Of a stretch of DNA of 34,048 bases, positions 7,191 through 15,072 are shown one piece after another. Source of the stretch: an uncultured Lentisphaerota bacterium. Its GTDB lineage: Bacteria; Verrucomicrobiota; Lentisphaeria; Oligosphaerales; CAJXKU01. Location: assembly GCA_913055945.1 (NCBI GenBank), contig CAJXKU010000003.1:1-34048 (forward strand). The letters are read 5' to 3'. A model generated the notes under the pieces. That model was not told the DNA's origin, made no database searches, and saw only the letters and a list, made by a program, of their open reading frames with translations. Position 1 is the first letter of the stretch; every line of letters starts with the position of its first letter. A program made the translations under genes and the position numbers.

Positions 7191-9440
7191 TCAATTCAGT
7201 CTCTCAGCCTTCCGGCGATAGCGTTGGGCATCCGTTCCGCGGCCCATCTCTTCCAGCAGTGAAGCCATTTCGCTGTGCAGGTGACGGCTCGTGGGGGAGA
7301 AGTTTATCGCTTTCTTCATATAGTCGAAGCTTTTGTCGAAAAGTTCGGTCCTGAAGGAAGAGGAAATCTCGTTTTTGTTGGCACGCAGGCGGTAAAGTGT
7401 AGCGATCATATAATAGGGATTGCTGGAATTGGGTCTCAGTTCGGCAAGTTGCTTATGACTGTTGAGCGCGGCACGCCATAACCTTGGCTCTCCGGTTTCT
7501 GCCCAGAGCGTCCGCTGAATTTTCCCGGCGGCCGACCACAATTCCGGCGCTGCGGGATCGTTCTCCAGCCGCTCTGCGATGCGGCGCTGGAGCGTTTGCC
7601 CTAACGGCCGGCGAAGTTGCTTTAATCTGCGAAGATCGGACGTTTGTTGTGCGGTCTGCGTTTGCTTTGCCTTCAGGTTTTTGTATTTGCGTAACTGCAT
7701 AAGCGCGTCTTCTGCCAAACGGCGGCTCGTATAGGCAGGTTTTACCCAGAACACACCCGCCGTTATCAGCACACCGGCTACAACAAGGCCGATAACAGTG
7801 CGTGTGATCTGCAGGTTTCCGCGAACGGGCGGGGAAGGGGGTTCATGTTCTTCTTTCCGTAATCCGAAGAAGATGATGATAAATGCCGGCAAAGACACTG
7901 CAATGCCCGGCACTTCCCAGTCTATATCAACAAGAAAGTGCACGAGGAATACAACAATACCGCACAAAATGCCGCGTTGAGTGTGGGGCAGACGGGGCAT
8001 AAGCTGTGGTGAATGCTTCGGGCGGTATAAGAGGCGGAAGTTGAATGCAGCCACGAGTGGGGGTACCACTGTCCAGAACACTAGAGTCGGCGCGTTTTCT
8101 GCAGAAAAGCCGGTACGTAGGGTGCTGATGATCACAGCGGCTGATACAGTCGCTGAGTACGCGAAGATCATTTTTCTTTCGAACAGCGGATCGCTTTTTT
8201 CTACCGAAGATTTTTTTCCTTCGGGCGGACTGGAAGGCTGACGCACTCGTCGATAAAAACCGAACAGCCCGCAGATAAAAGACACCAGCCCCACGAGGCC
8301 GCACGTGACCCAGATATTCAGGTAACTGTTATGCGGTGCTCCTACCGGCCGGGCGTACGCGGGCTTGAGGTGGTGGTACCATTGTTTGAAGTTCCCAGGC
8401 CCGACGCCCAACAGGGTGTGTTTCGGGTTGTGGGTGATTACATTGAACGTGCCGTGCCAGTATCCGAGGCGATACTCCATAGAAGTCAGCGGTCCGACGG
8501 GGAGTATGCTGGTGAAGCTGATCGTGGAGCCTGCGACGCTTATCAGTAAGGCGCCCGTGAGGAAAAGAAGCCGGTACCGATGCCAAATGCGCGGGCGGTG
8601 CATCAGCCACATAGCAATCAAACCGCACACTAAAGCCACCCCCGCGCCTTTGCTGGCGGTCAGAATCAGGTCGATGGCGGCGATCGTCAGCAGGCCCGCC
8701 AGGATAAACATGGACAGGAGCGTACGACGAGGGAGCTGGCGAGCTCGTGAAAGGCCGCGCGCCTTCAGAATGTCAAGGATCAGGCCTATGATAAGGGGGA
8801 TGAAGGCGGCGAGATAGCCTGCATAGGCATTGGGGAGTGTGAAGGTGCCGAAAAGGTTACGGGCATGAGCCCTGCCCATAAAACGGTCAAATTGGCCGCC
8901 GGGGACGTCAAGAAGGTTTCGTACAGTTTGGGGGTGCTGATTGAGGTTTTCCAGCATGCGGGGGAAGATGTACAGATATTGGAAAAGGCCGTACAGAATC
9001 GCGCAGGCGGCTGCTGTCATAAGCAGGCTGAACAGCAGTCGGACAATACACCGAAGCTGCGAAGTTTCACGAGGGATGGTGAACGTAAAAACAAAGAAAG
9101 GGATAAGCGGAAGGAGGCGCCTGCATCCGTCCAAAAGCGCGTCACGTTCGGCTTCGGCTCCTGCGGCACTTGCCCATAGAGCAAGCGCATATGCCGCAAG
9201 TGCGAATATCATTCCGCTGTTCAGAATCTGGAAACACACGCGCCCGCGGAGAGGATGCTGGAGGGCAAAAACGAGCGCCGCGGATCCGGCTGCAAGCAGG
9301 CCCGTAATCTGTAAAAGTTGTTGCAGGCTTGGCATCAGGGCCGTGTATGGGGCCAGCGGCAGAATAAGTATTAAAAGCCCGGTCAATGCAAAAGTGGCGG
9401 CGTGAAGTGTGTCGAATAACCGTTGTCGTTCTGATTGCAT
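7191..9440 (-). CDS. O-antigen ligase/polymerase family protein (Wzy_C) with helical C-terminal tail
   Basis: The 749-residue protein has about 12-14 hydrophobic segments over its first two thirds. The Wzy/WaaL core is recognisable: NLFGTFTLPNAYAGYLAAFIPL, LILTASKGAGVALVCGL, RLGYWHGTFNVITHNPKHTLLGVGPGNF, and APHNSYLNIWVTCGLVGLVSF, the periplasmic-loop pattern of O-antigen ligases. The last 190 or so residues are soluble and helical, with a TPR-like pattern (LRPNSSNPYYMIATLYRLRANKN, INFSPTSRHLHSEMASLLEEMGR). Such proteins link or polymerise polyprenyl-diphosphate-linked glycans on the periplasmic side, either onto lipid A-core or onto proteins. The acceptor is not visible here. It is convergent with the envelope operon and divergent from pabBC. 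The track start at 9440 lacks a good ribosome-binding site, so a start further downstream is possible. Confidence 0.8.
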   Translation of the reverse strand: MQSERQRLFDTLHAATFALTGLLILILPLAPYTALMPSLQQLLQITGLLAAGSAALVFALQHPLRGRVCFQILNSGMIFALAAYALALWASAAGAEAERDALLDGCRRLLPLIPFFVFTFTIPRETSQLRCIVRLLFSLLMTAAACAILYGLFQYLYIFPRMLENLNQHPQTVRNLLDVPGGQFDRFMGRAHARNLFGTFTLPNAYAGYLAAFIPLIIGLILDILKARGLSRARQLPRRTLLSMFILAGLLTIAAIDLILTASKGAGVALVCGLIAMWLMHRPRIWHRYRLLFLTGALLISVAGSTISFTSILPVGPLTSMEYRLGYWHGTFNVITHNPKHTLLGVGPGNFKQWYHHLKPAYARPVGAPHNSYLNIWVTCGLVGLVSFICGLFGFYRRVRQPSSPPEGKKSSVEKSDPLFERKMIFAYSATVSAAVIISTLRTGFSAENAPTLVFWTVVPPLVAAFNFRLLYRPKHSPQLMPRLPHTQRGILCGIVVFLVHFLVDIDWEVPGIAVSLPAFIIIFFGLRKEEHEPPSPPVRGNLQITRTVIGLVVAGVLITAGVFWVKPAYTSRRLAEDALMQLRKYKNLKAKQTQTAQQTSDLRRLKQLRRPLGQTLQRRIAERLENDPAAPELWSAAGKIQRTLWAETGEPRLWRAALNSHKQLAELRPNSSNPYYMIATLYRLRANKNEISSSFRTELFDKSFDYMKKAINFSPTSRHLHSEMASLLEEMGRGTDAQRYRRKAERLN

Positions 9441-9760
9441 GGAGGATGTATGTTTACTTGTTTAGTTGTTGACCCCGGCTTAACATGTGCAGTCGTAAAA
9501 GCCAAAAAAATGTTGTTGATTTTTAGGTAAGATGGTATTCAATTTACAGTTTCGTCTTGTTACGTTGTATATGCAGTCATAAACCGAATACGAAGTATAA
9601 TGTAAGGCTTTGTTCAAAACTTTGCCTTCTACGTTGTGCAAGGTGTAACACCTTTCCGGTCCAGGGTATCCGGTATAGTGGTGACGGACGGAACTGCGCA
9701 TGACATACAATCCGGATGTGGTGAGCGCTGTGAAAGACAAAATAAGGGCTTTGGTGAAAA
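9441..9760. promoter_or_regulatory. Divergent intergenic region between O-antigen ligase and pabBC
   Basis: This AT-richer stretch of 320 bases separates two divergent genes and must hold both promoters. The clearest element is a perfect -10 hexamer TATAAT on the + strand at 9596-9601, but its -35 region (about GCAGTC) is poor. A short dyad GGTGTAACACC lies near 9645 and could be an operator. ORFs on both strands here (for example 9480-9740 minus and 9700-9948 plus) look like chance frames. I see no RNA gene. Confidence 0.35.
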
Positions 9761-11533
9761 ATGGACGGGCATACCGCCTGGATTCAGGTCGGACCTTCTA
9801 CGTGGTACGAATTTGCAGAACTTGTCGGCATTGTGGAAGCGGTAAAGCTTTCCGAGGTGATGCCGGCGCTTCGCCGGATCGAGGATGCGGCGGCGAGGGG
9901 AGTTTATGCGGCGGGCTTCGTCTCGTACGGGGCCGCTCCCGCTTTTGATAGTGCCTTGACTGTTGAATCCTCCGCGGAATTACCGTTGCTCTGGTTCGGA
10001 TTATACCGCATGTGCCGGCAACACGCTTACCCGCCGTTTGGTTCTTCAGCATCCGCGGGCGATGAGCCGTCCTACCATCTCGGTAAATGGCGAACGGGCT
10101 GTGACAGGGGGTGTTATGAACAGGCGATCAGGGCTATCCGGGATTACATCCGGGCCGGGGATACCTACCAGGTCAACTATACGTTCCAGCAGTATGCGCA
10201 CTTCGACGGAGATCCCCGGATGTTCTTCAGGAATCTTTGTCGGTCCCAGCGGGAAGCTTACTCGGCATACCTGGACCTGGGATCTTTTGTGGTGTGCTCT
10301 GCTTCGCCTGAATTGTTTTTTCATCGGAAAGGCAATAGAATCATAAGTCGGCCGATGAAGGGGACTGCCCCCCGCGGGGTGGATCTCGCATCTGATCAGC
10401 GTTTGCGCAGGCAGCTGGAGGAGTCAGAGAAGGACCGTGCCGAGAATGTTATGATCGTGGACATGATCCGTAATGATCTGGGGCGAATTGCTGAGCCGGG
10501 CACGGTAAGTGTAAGTGACATGCTTGCGATCGAGCGTTATCGGACTGTTTACCAGATGACGACAACAGTGAGCGCTGAGACGGAGGAATCGCTGGAAGGG
10601 ATTTTCGGAGCTCTTTTCCCTTGTGCCTCCATAACCGGAGCTCCGAAAAAGCGGGCAATGGAGATTATCCGTGAGCTTGAACCCGGCGCACGGGGGCTTT
10701 ACACGGGAGCAATCGGCTGTATTATGCCCGACGGGGAAGCGCAGTTCAATGTTGCGATCCGAAGCCCCATCATTAATCGCCGTAAACATGAGATATCCTA
10801 CGGCGTCGGCGGAGGCATTGTCTGGGACTCCGATGCGGCAAAGGAATTTGAGGAATGTCGTACAAAGACGCGAGTGCTGAAGCCTCCCCGCTCGCCGTTG
10901 ACTTTGTTCGAGACGATTCTGTGGAGGCCGGAAGCAGGCTATTACCTGCTTGGTTATCACTTGTCACGTATGGAGGCCTCGGCTGCCTATTTTGGTATTC
11001 TTTTTGACAGCGAAGAGGCAGATGAATATCTGCAAAGCCTTAACGTTAGCAACGATGCCCTTCGGGACCCCTTTGTGGTTAAATTTTTGGTGGATGAGGA
11101 GGGCGGATTCAGCTGCGAGACGCGTTCCCTGCCGGTTGGCGGGAACGGCGGAACGTCGGTGATCGCAATAGCCGAAAATTCGGTAAGCAGCGACGACTGG
11201 CGTTTGTACCACAAAACCAACCACCGGGGGGTTTATGATAAGGCGCGGGAGCGCTACCCCACGTATGACGACGTTTTGTTGCAGAACGAGCGCGGCGAAA
11301 TCACTGAGTCAACGATAGCGAATGTTGTTATCGAACGGAAAAAAGGCGGTCCGTTTGTGACGCCCCCGGTACGTTCGGGGGTGCTGGCGGGGACAAAGCG
11401 TGCTGAGCTGCTCGATGCGGGGCGGATCGTGGAGGGAGTGCTTCACAAATCTGATCTGAGGCAGGCTCATAGAATTTACCTCATTAATTCAGTGCGGGAG
11501 TGGACCCCGGTGCATTGCTGTTTCGACGCGTAA
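9761..11533 (+). CDS. pabB: Bifunctional aminodeoxychorismate synthase component I / aminodeoxychorismate lyase
   Basis: The 590-residue protein fuses two steps of p-aminobenzoate (folate) synthesis. Residues 1 to about 375 are the chorismate-utilising PabB domain: VVCSASPELFF, RPMKGTAPRG, ENVMIVDMIRNDLGRI, SITGAPKKRAMEII, GLYTGAIGCI and the closing GGGIVWDSDAAKEFEE. Lys200 in the PMKGT motif is the residue that separates PabB from anthranilate synthase (PIAGT). Residues from about 378 on are a class IV PLP aminotransferase-fold lyase (PabC): SPLTLFETILW, the PLP lysine K485 in YHKTNHRGVYD, NERGEITESTIANVV and PPVRSGVLAGTKR. An in-frame stop lies shortly upstream, so ATG 9761 is the first possible start. 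The ribosome-binding site is weak. The glutamine amidotransferase PabA is not in the window. Confidence 0.92.
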   Translation: MDGHTAWIQVGPSTWYEFAELVGIVEAVKLSEVMPALRRIEDAAARGVYAAGFVSYGAAPAFDSALTVESSAELPLLWFGLYRMCRQHAYPPFGSSASAGDEPSYHLGKWRTGCDRGCYEQAIRAIRDYIRAGDTYQVNYTFQQYAHFDGDPRMFFRNLCRSQREAYSAYLDLGSFVVCSASPELFFHRKGNRIISRPMKGTAPRGVDLASDQRLRRQLEESEKDRAENVMIVDMIRNDLGRIAEPGTVSVSDMLAIERYRTVYQMTTTVSAETEESLEGIFGALFPCASITGAPKKRAMEIIRELEPGARGLYTGAIGCIMPDGEAQFNVAIRSPIINRRKHEISYGVGGGIVWDSDAAKEFEECRTKTRVLKPPRSPLTLFETILWRPEAGYYLLGYHLSRMEASAAYFGILFDSEEADEYLQSLNVSNDALRDPFVVKFLVDEEGGFSCETRSLPVGGNGGTSVIAIAENSVSSDDWRLYHKTNHRGVYDKARERYPTYDDVLLQNERGEITESTIANVVIERKKGGPFVTPPVRSGVLAGTKRAELLDAGRIVEGVLHKSDLRQAHRIYLINSVREWTPVHCCFDA

Positions 11534-11590
11534 ATGTACGGATTTTTTAAATGGAGAACGCGTAAGCCCACTGATATCTGCGGAATAAAG

Positions 11591-11763
11591 TCTCATACGA
11601 GCCTTTTCCGCCGGACAATGTCCTGATACCCCCGTATGAGACTCGCCGCCTTTGAGAATTCGGCAGACCGCCTAAAGGCGGTACTACAAACCTTCAGATA
11701 TCCAGGGAGACAATTGCTTGTAGTTCCGGCTTCAACCGGATCTTTACCCGGCGAGTCTCATAC
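11591..11763. repeat. Mosaic palindromic repeat units (52-bp unit plus 130-bp unit)
   Basis: This 327-base gap lies between convergent genes. A 52-base unit runs from TCTCATACGAG (11591) to GTATGAGAC (ends 11642). Its right arm is also the left arm of a 130-base unit, GTATGAGACTCGCCG (11634) to CGGCGAGTCTCATAC (ends 11763). The longer unit holds a small hairpin ACCGCC-TAAA-GGCGGT. Its right 53 bases (11711-11763) recur in inverted orientation at 33996-34048 with a single mismatch. The 52-base unit has same-length relatives at 19215-19266 and 19476-19527. The units could act as transcription barriers between the two convergent genes. No coding sequence is supported here. Confidence 0.75.
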
Positions 11764-11860
11764 GAGCTCTGCAGTTCAGATGGTCTTGATAAAAATATTA
11801 CAAGGCATCTTCTCTGGAAGATGCGATTCAGGATTCGACGGGAGGTCGGCTGGAAACGCT

Positions 11861-14800
11861 CTATTCGCTGGAGCTCTTCCGGGATACGGAAAGGTCGGCG
11901 TCTTCGATTCTTGGGAGCATAATGCGGAAGGTTGTGCCTTGTCCCTCTTTGCTGTCTACAATAAGGTTGCCCTGATGACGCTGGACGATTCCCTGCAGCA
12001 CGGCCAGGCCTAAGCCGCTGCCGCCGGCTGTCTTGGTGGTATAAAAGGGGTCAAGGCATCTGTCTTCTGTCTCTTCCGCCATTCCCTCACCGTTGTCGCT
12101 GAAGTCTATAACGACGCGTTGATCCTGTACGTAGGTGGATATGTGAATGATGCCATTTTCCGGGATGGCATCGACAGCGTTAAAAATAAGATTTGTTAAC
12201 GCTTCGTTCATTTCAGCTTCATGTCCCCACACCGGAGGGATATCACCGAGATCGGTCTGGATATCAATGGTTTTGCCTGCCGCCGCGGCCTCTTCTTTCC
12301 AGCGGGGTTTGGTAATGGAAATCGCATCTGTGATCGTTTCGTTAAGGTCGAGGGAGTTGAAAGCATCCTGTTCTCTGGGGCGGTAGAACTTGCGCATGCG
12401 GCGAATGGTTTTCGCTGCGTTGGTGGCCGCTTTTTGAACTTGTTCAAGGTAATGCACAGCCTTATCCCGGTCCTGCAGCGTTTCAGGCTGTTCCAGCAGG
12501 AGGGTGGTGAACCCCTGAATCGGAGAGAGGGCGTTGTTGAACTCGTGAGCAATGCCGCTTACCATCGTGGTCAGGGCACGCTGGCGTTCCTGGTCGATGA
12601 GCTGGCTCTGCGTGTTACGCAGTTCTTCCAGGGTATCCTGCAGCCTTTGGTTCGTGGTTTGAAGTTCCTGCTGAGTTTTTCTCCATTCGGTTATGTCATC
12701 GAACACGGCGAGTGCCATCGGTTCATCCGCGAGTCGGAGAGGTGCGCTCTGCAGCAGAAAGATTCGCTCTTCATCTCCGGCGTCACGGTTCAGGCTCATC
12801 TTTGTCTCGACATCATTGTGTTCGCGTTGCCGGTGAAGGGTGTCAAGCAACGTGCAGCGTAACATACATTGCCCGCAATGCTCTGTATGGCCACATCCTG
12901 CCGGATCGTTAAGGGCGTGGATACAGCTCAGCGCTTCTCCAGGATCCAGTCCATACAGCTTTTCCGGAGAAGATCCTGTGAATTCGGCCCCTTGTCTGTT
13001 CACCTGTCTGATGTTCAGGTTGCTGTCCACCAGCACCATCGTGTATGGGACCTTTTTTACGATTGCATTCAGTTCCGACTCGCTGTCAAGCAATGATTGT
13101 TCCGCTCGTTTACGTTCTGTAATATCTCTGACGTGTTCAATGATGCCTGTTATTTGGTTGTTGTGGTCTCTGAGCGGATAGGCGGTGAGCTCGGCCCAGC
13201 GGGGGCCTTGTTCACGGAACAGCTGAATTTCTTCGGTGTGAGGTTCTCCGTTGTACAACGCCCTGATCGAAGGGCACCCTGTACACACTTCTGAGCGATC
13301 GTGGTACGCGGCGTAGCATTTCTTGCCGACTAAAGGCATTTCGGCAGAATGCCTTTTTTCCATCCAGTTGTTGACCTGAACGATGTTGAAATCGGTGTCG
13401 AGGATGCTGAGGCCGTCCTGAATACTGTCAAAAATATTCTGCAGGAACTGCTCGCTTCTTCGCAAGGCTTCTTCCGTGCGTTTATGCTCTGTAATGTCGG
13501 TGGCTACGCAGACCACGTAGGTTACGTTGCCGTTCCCCTCGAGTTTGGGCGTTTTGTCGATCGAGAAAAGCCGTGCTTCACCGTCAACACTTGACAGCCA
13601 TTCTTCTGTGGTTAGAGAGGTTCCGCTCTCGAAGACTTTGCGGTTTCCTTCTTTACAGACTTCGGCGACCTCTTTCGGGAGAAAAGTATCCAACTTTTTA
13701 TGTTCGATATCTTCGCGCCGCAGACCGAAGAAATTGGCGTGGGCCGTGTTGGCCGTTCCGTACGTGTCAACATCGGTCAAATACCATACCTGGGCTTCCA
13801 TGTTTTCCAGCAGAAGTGCCTGTTCGTCACATTTCTGCTGTAGTTCCTGCTTTATGCGGTTGCTTTCTGTAACGTCGCGGATTGTTCCCTGAAATTCGAC
13901 GATTTCGCCGTCTTCGTTCTGAACAGGCACCGACGTAATCAATGTATCAATGACGGAACCGTCTTTTTTGCGCATTTGTATCGGATTATCCTGGACAAAG
14001 CCTCTCTCGCAGATGAGCCGCAGATGTTCGTCTCTCTCGGAGGAGTTGGCGTACATGGCCGGAACCCCCATGCGTTCAAGTTCTTCCCGGCTGTCACAGC
14101 CAAAAAGGTCTACGGTTGCCTCATTTACATCCAGCCATCGTCCGTCCGGACTTGTAATGAACAGGGCGTCTCTACAGGTGCGGAAGAAGTTGCGGTATCT
14201 GTGTTCAGACTGTTGCAAACGTTTTTGGTGTTCAAAGTTCCGTTCTTTGCGGGTTTCAAGTTTTTGCATCCAGTGCTTCAGCTTTTCGTCAGAAGAAGCA
14301 CTCGCTTGTGAGTTGCGGGGCGGGATATAATAAAAGTTTTCGTAGACTTCTGTGCCCAGGATTATGTTTTGATGGGCCTGAAGCACTCTAAGAAGGACGT
14401 CTGCATCACATTGAGATCGATCATATTGGCACAGACCGATGGTCTGGTGGCTGGAAGAGAATTTTTGGTTGAGTTCTATTTCGTATTCGAGCAGCTGATC
14501 AGAGTCGGGCATTCTGCTCAGCACAGGGGTCATATCACTTGCCACCCGAAGGGCTGTATATCCTTCCGCCAGAGCGTTTTCAGCTTCTTTCTGGAGAAAG
14601 GAAAGTGCAGCCTCGGGATCGAAGATATCCCCTTTTACATACATCTTTTCCGGGCTGAGCATCTGCAGACTTCCGCATTCGACCGACTCCTGGAGTGTGC
14701 ATTCGTCTTTTTCCGTATACTCCTGTAGCGGGACAAGCGACTGATCCTGTGAAATGCAAAGCGCTTTCTGGTTCTGCTGCAAACCGCACAGCAGGAACCT

Positions 14801-14896
14801 GGAAAGAACGCACCGACGTTCTTCCCCGGTGTTGTAAAAGTGGCAGGGGTGGTCGCCCGCCTTCAAATCTTTAAGTGTCAGGACGTGATCGTACAT
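11861..14896 (-). CDS. Sensor histidine kinase, MEDS - 4xPAS - HisKA - HATPase
   Basis: The 1011-residue protein has no clear membrane segment, so it is probably a cytoplasmic sensor. Residues 1 to about 195 resemble the MEDS domain (methanogen/methylotroph DcmR-type sensory domain): the start LKAGDHPCHFYNT and the later LLEYEIELNQ and GLCQYDRSQCDADVLL. A coiled linker follows, then four PAS domains at about 232-345, 350-475, 480-600 and 605-740. PAS3 has a C527/C538/C541 cluster and PAS4 a C658/C668/C674/C677/C681 cluster. The kinase core shows the phospho-His H784 (GIAHEFNNALSPIQGF), N box NLIFNAVDA, G1 DNGEGM and G2 GGSGLGLAV. There is no receiver domain and no partner regulator adjacent. 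Its core closely resembles that of the next kinase gene, so the two likely arose by duplication. Confidence 0.9.
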   Translation of the reverse strand: MYDHVLTLKDLKAGDHPCHFYNTGEERRCVLSRFLLCGLQQNQKALCISQDQSLVPLQEYTEKDECTLQESVECGSLQMLSPEKMYVKGDIFDPEAALSFLQKEAENALAEGYTALRVASDMTPVLSRMPDSDQLLEYEIELNQKFSSSHQTIGLCQYDRSQCDADVLLRVLQAHQNIILGTEVYENFYYIPPRNSQASASSDEKLKHWMQKLETRKERNFEHQKRLQQSEHRYRNFFRTCRDALFITSPDGRWLDVNEATVDLFGCDSREELERMGVPAMYANSSERDEHLRLICERGFVQDNPIQMRKKDGSVIDTLITSVPVQNEDGEIVEFQGTIRDVTESNRIKQELQQKCDEQALLLENMEAQVWYLTDVDTYGTANTAHANFFGLRREDIEHKKLDTFLPKEVAEVCKEGNRKVFESGTSLTTEEWLSSVDGEARLFSIDKTPKLEGNGNVTYVVCVATDITEHKRTEEALRRSEQFLQNIFDSIQDGLSILDTDFNIVQVNNWMEKRHSAEMPLVGKKCYAAYHDRSEVCTGCPSIRALYNGEPHTEEIQLFREQGPRWAELTAYPLRDHNNQITGIIEHVRDITERKRAEQSLLDSESELNAIVKKVPYTMVLVDSNLNIRQVNRQGAEFTGSSPEKLYGLDPGEALSCIHALNDPAGCGHTEHCGQCMLRCTLLDTLHRQREHNDVETKMSLNRDAGDEERIFLLQSAPLRLADEPMALAVFDDITEWRKTQQELQTTNQRLQDTLEELRNTQSQLIDQERQRALTTMVSGIAHEFNNALSPIQGFTTLLLEQPETLQDRDKAVHYLEQVQKAATNAAKTIRRMRKFYRPREQDAFNSLDLNETITDAISITKPRWKEEAAAAGKTIDIQTDLGDIPPVWGHEAEMNEALTNLIFNAVDAIPENGIIHISTYVQDQRVVIDFSDNGEGMAEETEDRCLDPFYTTKTAGGSGLGLAVLQGIVQRHQGNLIVDSKEGQGTTFRIMLPRIEDADLSVSRKSSSE

Positions 14897-14944
14897 AAAA
14901 ATTGCGTATTCAGCCCCTCAACCGTTCCCTAAATAACATCCTGT

Positions 14945-14972
14945 ATTATAACTGCTTTTCGGTTTCTGCAAA
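14945..14972 (-). promoter_or_regulatory. Candidate sigma-70 promoter of the MEDS-PAS kinase
   Basis: On the minus strand TTTGCA, 16 bases, then a perfect TATAAT (14945-14950 read in reverse). Transcription would start near 14938 and give a leader of about 40 bases before ATG 14896. The gene would thus have its own promoter rather than depend on the upstream hybrid kinase. Confidence 0.55.
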
Positions 14973-15072
14973 ATAACGCGTAGTCTGTGTTACGCTTGCT
15001 CCCTCTTTTCGTGGTCGGCAGGGCACTTTTGGGGATAATTTTCAGCGAAATGAAAACACGTAGCGACCACTC

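Noticed and set aside
9700-9948. 82-residue ORF beginning MTYNPDVVSAVKDKIRALVKNGRAYRLDSG overlapping the pabB start
   Set aside because: It overlaps the true pabB frame almost completely, and its C-terminal half reads as frame-shifted pabB. It is too weak to call a leader peptide.
12221-12862. 213-residue ORF on the plus strand
   Set aside because: Shadow of the MEDS-PAS kinase on the opposite strand.
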